Assembly: GCF_028389875.1 (NCBI RefSeq)
Contig: NC_084702.1
Location: 63,466,553 to 63,530,552, forward strand
DNA: 64,000 nt
DNA from: Rhea pennata
Taxonomy: Eukaryota; Chordata; Aves; Rheiformes; Rheidae
Direction of reading: 5' to 3'
The position numbers were made by a program, and so were the translations under genes. The notes beneath the pieces are model-generated. The model was not told the origin of the DNA, ran no database searches, and saw nothing but the letters and a program-made list of their open reading frames with translations. Positions 13,741-26,458 of the stretch are shown here, piece after piece. Position 1 is the first letter of the stretch. Each line of letters starts with the position of its first letter.

Positions 13741-13760
13741 GGGGGGGGGGTGGGGAGGGA
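13741..13760 (+). repeat. Poly-G tract
   Basis: Ten consecutive G followed by TGGGGAGGGA. A G-rich run that could fold as a G-quadruplex on the plus strand. It lies within non-coding DNA. Confidence 0.8.
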
Positions 13761-16700
13761 GAAAAAGGGAAATTTTAATTGATTCTTTCATTTTCATCAG
13801 TCCTACTCACTGCAAGAGGTGATTAGATGTACTTCCCCTGATAATGCCATCATCAGCGTGTTTATTGTGTGGTTGAACAGTTTATCTTTTCAAGGAGACT
13901 TGTGGGGCTATAGCCTGCAGTGGAGCAGAGTGCTGAGATCCCCAAGCTAGCATTAACCTGAGTGGTGAGTCCTCAGCGACAGTTGTGCAGTTCTCTTGTC
14001 TCTGCATCAGGGAAAGTATTTTTGATAAGGAAGGGCTTTTTAGCTTGTGACAGCAATGGGCAGTCCAGGCTTTAGGGACATGAGCTGGCAAACAGGAACA
14101 ACACTTCTGACTCCGGAGTTAGCACGAGTGAGGCCGGTTTAGGTGTCTCTGCCCAATATAACGCACAAGACTGGGTCTTCAGGCTTATCCCTGTGCCCAC
14201 AGTGCAGGGCCGTTGAGATGCTGTCTGCCAGGTGATAGGGCAACCTTGTCTTGGCATGGGCAAAGATGAAGGTCAGTGTCTCTTCCAGACAAGAAGAGGT
14301 GCAACCAATATTCTCAAAGGTATCCCTATTCCCATTAAGAGCCAAATCCTGTAGCCTTACTCAGATGAAAAAACACAGTTTGATGGATTTTCTTTCTTAC
14401 TGTGAATTGAGTAAGGAATACAAGACTTGCCCCTCTTAAAAGGAATTTTGCTACCATGCTACAACAGCAGTTTCTTTTCCACTTTTCCAATAGCCAGGGC
14501 TGTAGCTGAGTGCTGAGTGAATAGTGAGTGTCACGTCTGCCTCTGCTCACTGCACTACAAGTATCGGGTGGTACAGGGAGGTCTCAAATGCCCTGGATAC
14601 AGCAGATACTATATAAAGGCAACTAAGTCCAGGGAATTTGTGGGCTTTCAGCCCACAGAATCACATGTTTGTGACCTTTGTTTTTGGAGACTAGTGGTGA
14701 TATTGAGTCATTTTCTTCTTCTACGAAAGCATTTTTATAGTGCTTTGATTCATGCATGAAATCATCTTTATCCATTTGGAGGAGCAGTCTGATCAGTTAC
14801 AGGGGTAATCCTCCACTGGCAGGAATGGAGAAGGCTCAGTAACACTGCTTCTGCAGTGCTTACAGCAGCACGTACTGCTTATTCTGGGCCAGGATCTTGC
14901 AGACATCCAGTATGAGGGCTCTTAATTTAATCATGTCAGCATGTCTTAAACCTGTCTCAAGCTGTTGCTGCTCAGAAATCCTTTGCTGTTTATAAAATTC
15001 TCATTCTGCTGTCCATAAGCAATATTAACAACTTGCTCTGCTATTTACATTCAGTACTAATCTGATTATAACAGCAAAACATCAGATACAATATGTGAAA
15101 ATAGCTCTTCACAAACAATCCAGGAATGCTCTGCTAAGTACTTTCAGGCTGTTCTGGTAAACATTTAGAAATCATTTATCCAAAAACATTCAATAAACTA
15201 CCACTGAGAATTGACGGAGATACCGTCTTCTGTCACAGTTGGTGCTAAACTAGAGAAAATGAGTGGCAGATGAATACATTCCTGCACGATCACCAGGACA
15301 CAAACACCTTGGTGCTGGCCCAGGGTCCGCAAGCAAGTTCTCATTCACAAAGAACCACAGATTCACACTTTTGTAAAGCTCTGGGCACTAGAGATTGAGA
15401 AGGTAAAATATGCCTGGGTACATCCTTGAGGGGTGCAGGTCAGCGTGTGCAGTGGCTTCTGACTGACAACGTTGTCAGCAAGCACGGACTCAGGAGCAGT
15501 GTGGCAGGAGAGACCTACCACATAGGCAGCCAATGTCAAATTCTCTACCCAGTTTTGTGAGACAGGCCTGTGTGGGTATAAGCAGAGCTGTGTGTAACCA
15601 TGGGGTTTACATATATAGAACATATTATATGATTTGGGCTGTCGGGTATAGTTCCTTGCCAAGTTTCCAGTAGTTTAATCATGATCTAATTTAAAATAAT
15701 AAATCAGTTGTGGTTTTGTAAAAGTGCTTTTTCATCTCCGGGGGGTATGAATACCATCACCACAATCTTATGTAGAATAATTTTTATATAGACCTGGATT
15801 TTTAAATGATCAGATTTACAAAATTGTCTGTAAATAAAAATCGCCAAACCATTGATGGTTCTGAGTTAATGATCCTCGATCATATTTGAGCTATCTGTAC
15901 TTGTACTATCAGGTGATAGGGAAACCATGGATCTAAACAGATAAGGTTTTCTGAAGTTGCAATTTAAAGTTTAAATCTAAGTCTGCATCTAGATTTCCCA
16001 AATTTTTAATCCATTATATGTTCTATCAGGTTCTTGACTGCAGAAGCTTCTTGATACAGGAGTGTTTAGAATTAGATCTCATTTTCTGTCCTGACTAAAC
16101 TCTTATTTTCTTAAAAGAGTATGTAAATTAAACAAAAGCAGTATGAGGGAAAAGTGTGGGTTGAGTGGAAATGTAGGGACATATGTTCTATACTGAGTTT
16201 GGTTTGTTAGAAAATTAGTTTCTTGACTTCTGCTCTATTCACAAAACAAAATAATTGTACATTAAGGAAATGTACAATCAAAACTGGGTTCTGCATTTCT
16301 TCTATAAATTCTTGGGAGTTTTAGTACAAATAAGAAATAAAACACAAGGACTGGATTACCCATGTTGTTTAAAGTCAGTTGCTTTCAAATGCCTTCAAAG
16401 CTAAATAAACACAATATAATCCTTTCCAGTGAATGGACATGTGCACAAGCACAAGCCTAGGGCTTTCATTTTAAACTAAAGGAACTGTGACTTTGGCCAG
16501 AGAAGGCCACAGTTTTGTTCATCAGATCTTTTTTTTATATATATTCTTAAAATTGTATTTGTATTCAATTTCATTTGAATATGGTTTTAATTTGTCCAAA
16601 CAGCAGATGGCGATCATAAAGAGTCTGTATTTAACTTGGCACTTTCCATCCCACATTCCTTTACTATTCATAGCACAGCAGTCATACTTATCTTCAGCTC

Positions 16701-17836
16701 ACACAGAAGAAGGCAGTTGGATTTGCAGCTGCAGATCTCCTCAAATGTTTGAGTATTTACAAACTTATTTAGAGCATTTTTTTTCTTTTTTTTTCTTTTC
16801 ATGTTGAGAAGACCAGATACTAGGTATAATGGGCAGATGGTTTTTTCAGCTCCACCACTTTTTTGAGATGAGAGAAAGTAGGACAGAAATTAACCCATGT
16901 TTGCAGTATGGAGCCCCCACGCTTATGATTAGATCTGTGTTGAGCCCACGCTGATACGGGGAGAGTGGGGCTCCGCATAGGCAGAAGCATTTGCTCTTGA
17001 AGACACGGTTGCAGGATCTTGGCCTAAACTGTCAGGCAATGTAAGGAGTAAAATATTCATCTGATTGACCAGCAAACTACCTAGAATGTATAATAATGAA
17101 GGCATCCATGCTATGTTAGTACTTTTTGATTAGCAGAGCTTCATAAGGAAAAACACGGTCCTTTTGAGTGTTTATTCATGCAATACATTTTTTTCTTCAG
17201 TTGCTGATAGCAGAATATGTTAAACAAAAACAATTTTCTATATGCCTTTGAAAATTTTCTTTCAAATCAATGTCTTTGACAGAAAATATACTTACTTTCT
17301 TACTTATATCTACTTACTGTGTTTTCAAACAAATTTAGTCAGTGGTTATTCTGTTATTTTATAGTTTCAAACATACAACACACTTTTTAAAAGAAATCTC
17401 TTAAAGGGTGCTCTGTATACAAACTTGAGCTGTGGAAATAGTTTTTCTTCTTGATAGTATCCTTCAGTTTGCATGCTTTTTCAGAGCCTAAGGAGGAAAA
17501 ATTCAACCTGAAGTATTAATTAATATAAAACAGCATTTTGGTATGTAAATTAAATTTTCATAAAATTCATAACCTATCTATTGCTTCTTTAATGATTCAT
17601 CCCATGAATACATGTTAAAAATGCTTATTCCTTGAAATACAATTCCTGCTTAGCAGAACTTTTAAATGTGTTTTATTTCTGGTATCTTATCAAAGAGAAT
17701 TTTTTTCTCTTGATGCTCTAAATTTTCTGTTGTTCAAAAAGCCTCGCATTCCAGCACACATGTAGCTGAAGGCAAGCAGTTTATTTTCACACCAAACAGC
17801 AAGCTCAGCACACCAAAAAATATACACAAGATTTTC

Positions 17837-17842
17837 TTTATT
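17837..17842 (-). terminator. HSPB3: HSPB3 polyadenylation signal (AATAAA)
   Basis: On the minus strand AATAAA occurs about 113 bases after the HSPB3 stop codon. It is followed within roughly 20-40 bases by a U/GU-rich stretch (reverse complement of the A/C-rich sequence at about 17810-17830), the expected downstream element. A second AATAAA lies further on at 17780-17785. The 3' UTR would be about 130 bases. Confidence 0.7.
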
Positions 17843-17954
17843 TGTAATATAAATATAGCCGCATGCTTGACTACATTCTATAGCATTGCTTGAGTTACAT
17901 TATTTTGTTATATTAAGAATGATTTTGTCTCACCAGTAAACTATTGACTAGAAT

Positions 17955-18404
17955 TTAATTCGTTCCCACCGAGTTCTTCATTTCAACAACCAAAATGCCA
18001 TCGTGGCAGAAAAGCGCAGACAAATCCTTGTTCTCCACTCCGTTAGGCAGTTTGTATTGTCTGGTAAAGCTCCTGGACACGAAACCGTGTTCGTCCATCC
18101 TGGGCCCGTGTTGAGCTTTGATCAGCAGCCAGCCTTCGAAAGTCTGAATAATGATGTCTTCAGGGCGGAATTGCACAACATCCAGTAAGACCTGGAAGCG
18201 AGTGTTTTCCTCCTCCCGGCCGCTGCGCTCGGCCCCAGCTGTGCTTTCCGCGGGACGCCTTCTGCCGCCGAGCGCGGCTGTAGCAGGGCCCGGCAAAGCG
18301 TACAGAAAGTGATCCAATTTGAACGCTTCTGGCTCTCGGACCGCAAACTCGTCTTGATAGCGCGCAGGAGTTTCCACCCAGTGTCTTATAACTGTTTCTT
18401 CCAT
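17955..18404 (-). CDS. HSPB3: HSPB3, small heat-shock protein beta-3 (single exon, intact)
   Basis: A complete 149-codon frame with no intron, matching human HSPB3 in length (150 residues) and closely in the C-terminal half. HSPB3 is an atypical small heat-shock protein of muscle and nerve that assembles with HSPB2. The N-terminal region (1-65) holds [14 protein letters not shown] and the [11 protein letters not shown] block at 30-40. The alpha-crystallin domain spans about 69-143 and includes [26 protein letters not shown] and [11 protein letters not shown]. Arg7, changed to Ser in a human motor neuropathy, is conserved. Arg115 corresponds to the core dimer-interface arginine of the family (CRYAB R120). 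There is almost no C-terminal tail and no I-x-I motif, as is normal for HSPB3. The variable linker (45-66) is rich in Arg, Gly and Glu. The start at 18404 gives the family N-terminus. The gene is transcribed in the same direction as SNX18 and opposite to ARL15. Confidence 0.96.
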   Translation of the reverse strand: MEETVIRHWVETPARYQDEFAVREPEAFKLDHFLYALPGPATAALGGRRRPAESTAGAERSGREEENTRFQVLLDVVQFRPEDIIIQTFEGWLLIKAQHGPRMDEHGFVSRSFTRQYKLPNGVENKDLSALFCHDGILVVEMKNSVGTN

Positions 18405-18560
18405 AGCTGAGGCAGACAGATGTGCGGCTGCCGCCTTCGCGCCGCTCAGGGGAGGCTGCAGAGCCCGGGCAGACGCCTTGCAGCCGTACGCCTTGCCTGC
18501 ACGCTGCTTTATCAGCCGATGCAGCCTCTCGCTTTTAGCGCAGGCTGAGCGCAGCGCTCA
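18180..18560. promoter_or_regulatory. HSPB3: Small GC/CpG-rich island over the HSPB3 5' end
   Basis: A local rise in GC and CpG covers the 5' part of the HSPB3 coding region and about 150 bases upstream, in otherwise AT-rich DNA. An E-box (CAGATG) lies at 18417-18422, just upstream of the ATG. The island is much weaker than those at SNX18 and ARL15, in keeping with a tissue-restricted gene. Confidence 0.5.
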
Positions 18561-18620
18561 CGAGTTCGGGCTCCAGCGCCATGAGAGTTGTTTCGGCTTT
18601 TATCCACTAACAATAGAGCA

Positions 18621-18630
18621 CTATTTATAG
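18621..18630 (-). promoter_or_regulatory. HSPB3: HSPB3 upstream element: MEF2 site overlapping a TATA box
   Basis: The plus strand reads CTATTTATAG, a perfect MEF2 consensus (CTA(A/T)4TAG). In the direction of HSPB3 it reads CTATAAATAG, which contains a TATAAATA box. It lies 217 bases upstream of the ATG, so used as a TATA box it would put the start near 18590-18600 and give a 5' UTR of about 190 bases. A second TATA-like GATAAAAG lies just downstream. HSPB3 is known as a muscle gene induced during myogenic differentiation, which fits a MEF2 site. Confidence 0.6.
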
Positions 18631-21059
18631 TGCCTGGCTCTTGAGTTGCTTCGACAATTTTTACGTGTACGAATTTCAAGCATAAATAATGAAAGTGATA
18701 TTTTAATGCACCTCCGATTATTCTTGCAATATTGAGCTTTTTGTCCTTACGAATAATGAGTAGACAAGTATTAAGAAAAAGTTCTTTGATTTAAAAGGAA
18801 ATTTAATGATGCTATTTTTCCAAGGGATGAATTGTAGCAGTTATAAACTATATTTCTTTGAAATGTAATACAAAAATTACTGAGGGAAAGAATTTAATTC
18901 ACTTAATAGCGTGAATAGAACGAATTTCAGCTAAGGTGAACCGTAAAGTTAGTAAGTGCGTGGTAACACAGGTTGAAATATGAGAAAGAGGAGGAAAACG
19001 CGACAGTCCATTCCCGGAGGGGGGTGGCTGAAAAGCTGATCCTGCAGTCTTAGGGACCTACAAGCACAGTAGAGGCTTCCCGAGTGGGTCGGAGAGTCGG
19101 ACTCCAGGGCACAGGCAGAATTACAGCAAAAGCTCATGTTTCTCAGCTTCCAAGAGAGGGCAGAGCTATTTTTCCCAGGAGCCTTACTCTTCTGGGGCTT
19201 AACAGCTTGAATCTGTGTTTGGGGCATAGGACTGATGTCTTCAAAGGCTCTCTGTGGAGTAACAACCTCCTTGCTACCAATCTGAGGACAAATAACACCC
19301 AGAATGTGTTAATAGTTTGGAAAACAAGACCAAAAAAGAAAGCGCAGTTGAAGTGGGAAAAGCATTTCCAAATTTTAATGTGTTTGCTATAAAATTCCTC
19401 TAGTGGGGCTTATGAATGGGAAGCAAAATGAACTATGACAACTGACAGAGAAATTGTTTATTCCCCTCAATTGCACTAATCAACAAGATATTCTTGTTTT
19501 CTTGGCTTTTTATCATCACAGCTCTCTCCCTTTCTTCCTGTCTTTGCATCTTCCCTTCTCACGAAAATAACAAACCAGCTTATATGGGATCTTTGGTTGC
19601 TAATGGACTGCAGCCCCATGAAGAAACAGGCAGTCAAATTTCAATAATTATCAGAAACTTTGTTGATTGAATAACAGAGCGGGGTTACTGGATGTATCTA
19701 TAATTAAGGTTCAAAGGTTGCTATTTTATTTTAGGCACCTGAAGGTGGCTTTGCAAGGTAAGGAAATTACCAAAGGTAGATCAAGGGTTCAAGTTACCTT
19801 AGATTTGATTAATGTCATTTGATTAATGGAGCCTTGTGGGAAAGGAGAGAGTATTCTACTTCATTTAACTGTTGGCTCTTTTCTTGTCCAACTGCCCAGC
19901 AGAAATAATTTTAAAATGCAGTTCTGAATGTATGGTTTGCTAAAAGAGTGATAAAAATAGCCTGGCACATTGCCCATTATCTGTTCAGCAGCTGTTTTCT
20001 GTTTTGCAAGCCATTGATTCACTTGATGAGGAGACTTTAACCCTGCAGCGAAGCAGGATGCCCAGTTGGTTGTTCTTCACCAGACTGAACAAATACTATG
20101 CATTTAGAAATTGCTAAGGTTATTGCTGTTCCTATTGAGTTCTCTGATGATAGTCTGATTTATTTTACTTCAGGTTTGCACTTCATTATCACCCATCCTG
20201 TGCAGTAATACTGTATTCTCCTGTTTTTTCAATCATTCCATCTTCTGCAGAAAAAGGTAAAGTTGTCTATGTGTCGTTCACACATACACTTCAAACGTAA
20301 AGAGAAACAATGTCAGTACAGCTCACTGTGGGAAAGCTGCTTACTCCCTGAAACAGTTGTGTTAGTTTTTCTGTCTTTTGAATATCTATGTTAAGCATAC
20401 CTGGTGCTGTGTATCTGGTCTAATTAGCATGAAAGATGCTTTGAATTCCCTTAAATTCATGTCTTATCCAAGGCGCTGCTTATAGGATCCCTTTCTATGC
20501 TGCAGGACAAGGAATCTGAAAGATTTTGGTAGTAGAGCTCTGGCAGAACCAACAAGCTCCTTTCTGCTCTCCCACCCTGGTCTCTCCTAAGTCTCAAGCT
20601 CCTTTACCCTCTGTTTTCCACTTATGGGCTAAGGAATTAATTCCATCTTTCCTATCTATTTGTCACTAAAAAGGAGAATATGTCAAGTGGAAAAACAAAA
20701 TGCACTTGAAATGTAAACATCTCAGCAATTTAGAATATATTTTCAGACTTTCAAATTTAAATATGCACAGGAAGCTGCAGTAGTGAGGAACTTTTGAAGT
20801 TTATGATATGCTCTTCAAATACATTTAGCAAACTTCAGTCAATGTATTAAAAAGAATTGATTATTAAAAAGTCATATTAAGACTTAAACATACCATCTCA
20901 CAAAAGGACATTTCTGCTCTCTGGTGTGTGAGGCTGGTATTGCACATTAGATCTGTCAATGTTACCGCATAGCTTAATTTTGTTTACCTAGAGTGATTAA
21001 GCTCTGATTTTCACCGAGCCATGCAGCTGTGAGACACTAAATTCCCCCAAGAGTAAGAG

Positions 21060-21270
21060 GGAAAGGAGGGCTCAGGCCGCTGGCGGGGTTCGGCATGGCG
21101 CTGCTGAGCGATGCCCTGCCTGCGGTTAGGGCTCCTCTGCGCTGCCGACCGCCCCGCAGGGCAGCCCTGCCTGGAAAGAGGTGCAGGAACCCCGCTGGGA
21201 ACGGCCCAGCTCAGACAGCGCGAGCGGACGAGAGCCAGTCCCTCTCTCTAACAGGGCCCAGACGCCTTAA
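21060..21270 (+). promoter_or_regulatory. Isolated CpG-rich patch of unknown role
   Basis: About 210 bases with high GC and many CpG dinucleotides sit alone in AT-rich DNA, about 2.6 kb upstream of HSPB3 as that gene reads. A 60-codon open frame on the plus strand (21095-21277) lies inside but looks like a composition effect: rich in Arg, Pro and Ala and without a known domain. It could be a small promoter of a non-coding transcript, an enhancer protected from methylation, or an old GC-rich insertion. No splice structure was established. Confidence 0.4.
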
Positions 21271-22442
21271 TTGTTAGCTCCATACCTTAAATTTCTCTTG
21301 TTTTCTTTCCCAAGTAGGGCATGCAGTGGGTGCTTACCGCTTGCCCCATGACAAGTTCCTGGGTGCAGAAAAATAGGAAACCATTGAATGATTTGGGAAA
21401 GATTACAGAACCGTTCTTTGCAAAATCGGTTTGAAGGGAGGCAGTTAATTATAGTTGCCTTACACTGTCAATCTTTGCCTTCTCTTGCTGATAGCACGCA
21501 TTTATGGTTTCAATATCTTTCTGGATTTTTTGAAAGAAAAACTTTTGATCTATTGGCAATTTACCAAAAGTTGTGTATGAGTAACACACTACCAGTATAA
21601 ATGTGTCACACTGACATCTTGTGGTGAGACAGAAAAATAGCTAATAGAAAGAAAAACTCAATTCACACACTGTCTACTGTTTGTTAATATCAGATATCAT
21701 TATAAGTCTGTGAAAATACTTGTATGGAAAGACAAATCAAATGGAAAAAACAGCCTCAAGACTAACCTATAACAAGCCATTTTCAAGGAAGTATTAGTTG
21801 CTTCTGCAGTAACTTTTGGGGGAAATACATATAAACTCTCACGAGAACAGCAACCTTCCGATTCATATCTTAAAGAAATACAGATATCCTGCTTGACAGA
21901 ACGTTATTAAAATAATAGACTGCACTGTTGCAATTCTCTGCATCCTTGATTTCTCAAGGAATAGTTATTTCATCTATCACTGAAACTCAGTAACTACTGA
22001 AAGGGGAAAAAATGCCAAAAAATTCAGGATGAAGTGAACAAGAACTCTTCTAGCAGAAGCTAGCAGGCTAAATTCAAACGATTGTCGTGTAATCACCCAA
22101 ATGAATTTAGAGAGAACATTGCAACTAATCTTACCAAAACCGCTGACCGATACCATGACCTACCTGATGTGTCTTCAAAAGAGATGCTGTCCATTCAAAC
22201 TTGGGGATCTCCATGAAGTGTAAGGAAGAGAAGGACGTAGTGGGTTGTAAGAGTGCTATGTTATACCAGCTATGGGAGTTAAGTTTTGTGGTGATACTGA
22301 AAAGATAGCCAGCAAAATAAAATGTAGGTGGGAATTGGACTTGAGGTGACATAAACGAAAACTAAATAGTAAAAAGATTAGAGCTATTTTCTGCACAGTA
22401 TTTAATATATTTTTGTAGAGTCATAGAATTATTGTGTCCTAC

Positions 22443-22461
22443 CTCAAAGTGTCACTTTGAG
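22443..22461. repeat. 19-base inverted repeat
   Basis: CTCAAAGTG and its exact reverse complement CACTTTGAG are separated by a single T. The nine-base arms form a near-perfect palindrome. A chance event or a dimeric protein-binding site are both possible. Confidence 0.6.
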
Positions 22462-25400
22462 TGACATTACTTCCTAGAACTATAAATTGTCCCTTTACCT
22501 GGACTGTTAGATCTAGATATATGTAAACTTTGGAGCATTTAAAAGTGTAATCATAGCTAATGCAAGTGTCTAATCAGAAGATACTGAGTGTTCTATTTTA
22601 GAGAGATATTGAGCTCTTTTTTTATAGTTAATGTCTCTAGTCAGACAGTGTTTATGCTGGGCAATGAATCACAACAGAACTCGTTCTGCAGCAAAACTTT
22701 ATGCCCCGTTATAAAACATCTTGCAGGTTACAAGGGCTCTTTTGTTGCACAGCCGACTTACTTAGCTGAAGGAAGGCTTCAGTCTGTGGGTCATGTCCTT
22801 CACAACCTGGAAAAGGCTGGGTTTGCCCAATCTCTTGGAAAATCTCTTCAGGGCACTGATGCTCCCTTGTAGCTGTAAACTCGACCTCCTAGTTTTAGGA
22901 GCCTGTTAATTAGGGGAAAGTTAATTTGTCTTTGTTGTAAATAATATGTTTTTGCACCAAAAGTCTTTGCTCCTATATTAGGAGGCTACATAAGAAATAG
23001 AGATAAGTATAGAAAGGAATGTCGTAGTGATACATTACGCATATTGCTACAAGACTTCTGTTTGATGTGTTGAGATGATAGCAGAGAAGATGAAGGATGA
23101 GGGATGGTAGAAACACAGCAGTTTCTTTTGGAGCAATAGACACTCAATGGACTTAAATGATTTCAAAATTTCAAGTTGTTATTGTAATTAAAAATAACTT
23201 TGAAGTGCTATCATGGAAAACTGTACAAATATTTGCTTTGCTATTCATGTAGCTGCTTTTCTAAATATTTTTATGCCTGTTACAGGCAAATGTATCTGTG
23301 CCTCACAAATGCTTAATGAAGTGCCATAAAAAGCAAAGTATACGATTTTATTAAGTGATAGTAATCTCTTCACTTCTTGCACACAGATGAACAGTAAAGA
23401 GGAAGTGAACAATTAAAGGAGAATAATGTGCCTAAGGGCTTGAAAGCTCTGTTTTGCCACTGGAAGGCAGAATCTAATGCACTCTTGCTTTATAAACAGT
23501 CTTATTTTTCACTAGTTAAAAATTAACCAGTATTCCAAGAAGAATGCTAATTTTCAGATTTCCTCCTCCTCTCCCTCACTGAAGTCTTTGCTGGAGTGTT
23601 AATAGGAACAACGCAAGGCAGTTAAGTACAAGACTGGTTTATTTTGGACCTGTTTAAGCTTCATAGGAAGTGCTCACTTGCTTCACTAGAATGTGAAACT
23701 CCAATTTCATGGAACAGATCTTCAGGTTGCATGTTTTGAGGTTTAATACTGTTAAATATAATAGAAATACTGAAAACCTTACCTGTGAAGTTTTAGGAAG
23801 AGGAACATTTCTGCAGTTTGCAATTAGGTACTTTCTAAGGCTTTTAGGGGTAAAACTGGGAAAATTGAGAACCTAAATTACACACAAAACACACTAACCT
23901 AATATTAGCACAAGGTAAAACAGATCTCATTTTTAATGATATTTTGCTTGAGAACAAGATTAAGACAAGTTAACCAGCTACAGCAAACTGAATAACTATG
24001 ATGTACTTAAGCTCTGAATGTCTGTCAAAATATTTATTCAGAGGAAAATAATTATACTTGCTACCCGAATACTGAGATTTAAAAATTTGCATTATGTTGC
24101 AGTGTTAGAAGGGACAAGGGTACACCTGAACACACTTCATTGTTCAGCTGCCATGAAAATACTGTATTATGACATGAGTGCTAGAGCTAAGACTGAAGAG
24201 GTACTTTATAGAAGACAAATTCCCATTTACTTAGGAATTTTAGAGCTATGGGAAATGTTTTCTGAGCATTTTCTAGCATTGAGATATCAGCTGGATGGCC
24301 CTTGATACGAAGATAGCTTGTTGCTTTAGCTAATGTGACTTTGGCACTGGATGCTTTCTCAGGCTAAATTAAACCCCTGGTTTAAATCATCCTGCACTTC
24401 TGCACCCCACATCCTTTTGACTGGGTCTTGTAGGCAAAACTGGAACTGGTCGTGTGCAATTCTTCTTTAACACCAAGAACCCATGAAAATTTCATATGTC
24501 GTACACAGGTCATCCACTACTATGCATCACCAATGGTAAGTTCCCAAGGGTCGAGCAAAGAATCCCAGATCACTGCGCCCAGAACTCGTTTGGGCTGAGA
24601 GCTCACATGTTGGTCTGGATGGTCACCAGCTACTGATTTCAGGGTAAAAGGAGTTCATGCAGAAAGTCCTTGAAGAACAACTGCTGTGATTTGTGAAAGA
24701 TTTACAGGAAGAGTTTGCTCTAGTTAGTGAATGATTCCTTTCTGAAATGACGTACATGTGTAGTTTGATATCAGTATAATTTGAGAATTAACTTTTACGA
24801 TTAGCATCTGCAGCTAACAGAGTACCTCCTGGAGTCTGGGAGGAGGCAGTATTGACAGCGGAAAGCTTACCCCAAGATCTCAGTTTTGAGTGACTGATAG
24901 TGGATTGATGGTGCCACTGCTGCCTTTCTATGGTGACTTTGTGGGTGATGTGAAATAAGTTGGCAGTCATGTCTTATTTCTATGGGCCACCTACCTGTAT
25001 CACAAAACTAGCCTCTCATAAGTTTCCAGTATTAGAAAGAAGGTCTTATAAAGCCTTCTGCAGTGGTAGAAATACTGCTTGCCCTTGTCTGTCTACGTGG
25101 AAAAAGCCAATGAAAATCTGTCTCCTATGTCAGAGTTGTTATTGACTTAAGTGTTGCAGGGAGAACAATATTCTCATACTATTTAATTAATTTACAGACT
25201 TTGGTGATGTCTGGAAGGTTACAGGGGTTGTAAAAATCTCAGATGTTGCAAGTTCCTTTTCTGTAGATTGAGTTTTTAGTTAAATCTGAGAACTAAATTT
25301 TGACATACATGAACCACATAATTCTTTTATCTCCACTGGAGTTGTACATGGTGCCTATCAGTGCAGAATTTAAAAGTCCTTGATTTTAAAGTTATCATCC

Positions 25401-25732
25401 ATATTAGTTCTGAAATGATGTTGACTTTCATAGTACAGATTCAGCTCAGAAGATAGCACTTTTCCTGGGCCAGACTTCTCTTTAATATCAGAGATTAAGC
25501 TTCCTATGCATCTTAATTTACAAGACTTGGATAATTGTTATTCCAAAGACATGAATGAAGAGTAGTTAACACATTAAAGAAGTATTGTGTCTGAAACTTA
25601 AAACTGTTCTACTTTGAGCTTCTGGTCATATATTTTAGTGTTTGAAAAATATGAAAACACATTTTCTGGCCTGCTTTGTACACTTGTATATGTGCAGAGA
25701 TCCCATCAATGTCAAACCATGCCACATAGCCT

Positions 25733-25743
25733 GGGGGGGGGGG
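25733..25743 (+). repeat. Poly-G tract
   Basis: Eleven consecutive G in intergenic DNA. A simple mononucleotide repeat, prone to length variation and sequencing error. Confidence 0.8.
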
Positions 25744-26385
25744 AAAGAGATTTCATCTCTCCTTAGAAAAATCATCATATCACAAAACAAAAATACTGGC
25801 ATAATCTCACTCAGTCCAATATACAACTTTACCATATCATTTGACATGCAGTCAAATGAGTTTGAGTGGTGTTGCATTTTGCATCAATTCAAAATGTATT
25901 CAATTATATAGACAATGACTAATGGAAAGAAGAAGAAGTTAGAGGCAGAGGATGAGGGTGAAAGACATAATGGATAAAAGGAATGTTCTGAAACAGGAAA
26001 TTTGATTACTAGTGCACCAGCAAGCTCTCACTCAGCAAAATATACTGGGTCAAAGGCAGCTGGATACTGAATAACAAGTGATTGCCTGTTGAGTTCACCA
26101 ACTCCCTGCTCACATTGCCATTCCCATAGAATTCAGTGGGGATAGCAAAGAAGTAGAGGTTGCAGGATTCAACCCTATCCTAGCAACAAGCTGGGAGAGA
26201 AAGTACCACTGGACAGTTTCAGAGGGACACCACAATCTCTTACAGCTATTCATTTTCTGGAATTTTGCTGTGGCTACAAAATAGTGAGGAAAACAATAAC
26301 GGGATTAAGAACAATGAGAGACTAGTAAATCACATACCAGTGGTTTACAGCCTATGGCATTTTTTCCACTGGAGTAGTGTTAAAT

Positions 26386-26458
26386 TTCTTTCTTTTTTTT
26401 TTCTTTTTTCTTTTTTTTCTTTCTTTCTTTCTTTTTTTTTTTTTTTTTTTTTTTTTTT
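26386..26458 (+). repeat. Long pyrimidine (T/TTTC) tract
   Basis: TTTCT-type units merge into a near-pure T run of more than 20 bases. It might be the reverse-strand poly(A) tail of a retroposed sequence, but no target-site duplication or parent sequence was recognised beside it. It is best treated as a simple repeat. Confidence 0.85.

Larger units (their letters stand above)
2401..17836. other. Intergenic region between SNX18 and HSPB3
   Basis: About 15.4 kb of AT-rich DNA in which no coding exon could be supported. Open frames are all short (under about 110 codons) and lack recognisable domains. Local items are listed separately: a 17-bp tandem duplication near 2908, a CTCF-like motif near 6380, TTAA-rich and CATA/TA simple repeats near 8264 and 9122, and a poly-G tract near 13741. 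A near-duplicate AT-rich segment sharing TTCAAAATGAAAAATTT occurs twice between about 9329 and 9375. The rest shows nothing I can annotate; distal enhancers cannot be recognised by eye. Confidence 0.6.

Noticed and set aside
16487-16807. 106-codon plus-strand open frame
   Set aside because: No recognisable domain, a terminal run of Phe encoded by a T tract and no splice or promoter context; consistent with chance.
21600-21630. Possible second CTCF site (TGACATCTTGTGGTG)
   Set aside because: The match to the core consensus is too weak to report as a feature.
26386-26458. Poly-T run as the tail of a recent retrogene
   Set aside because: No coding remnant or target-site duplication was recognised on either side.
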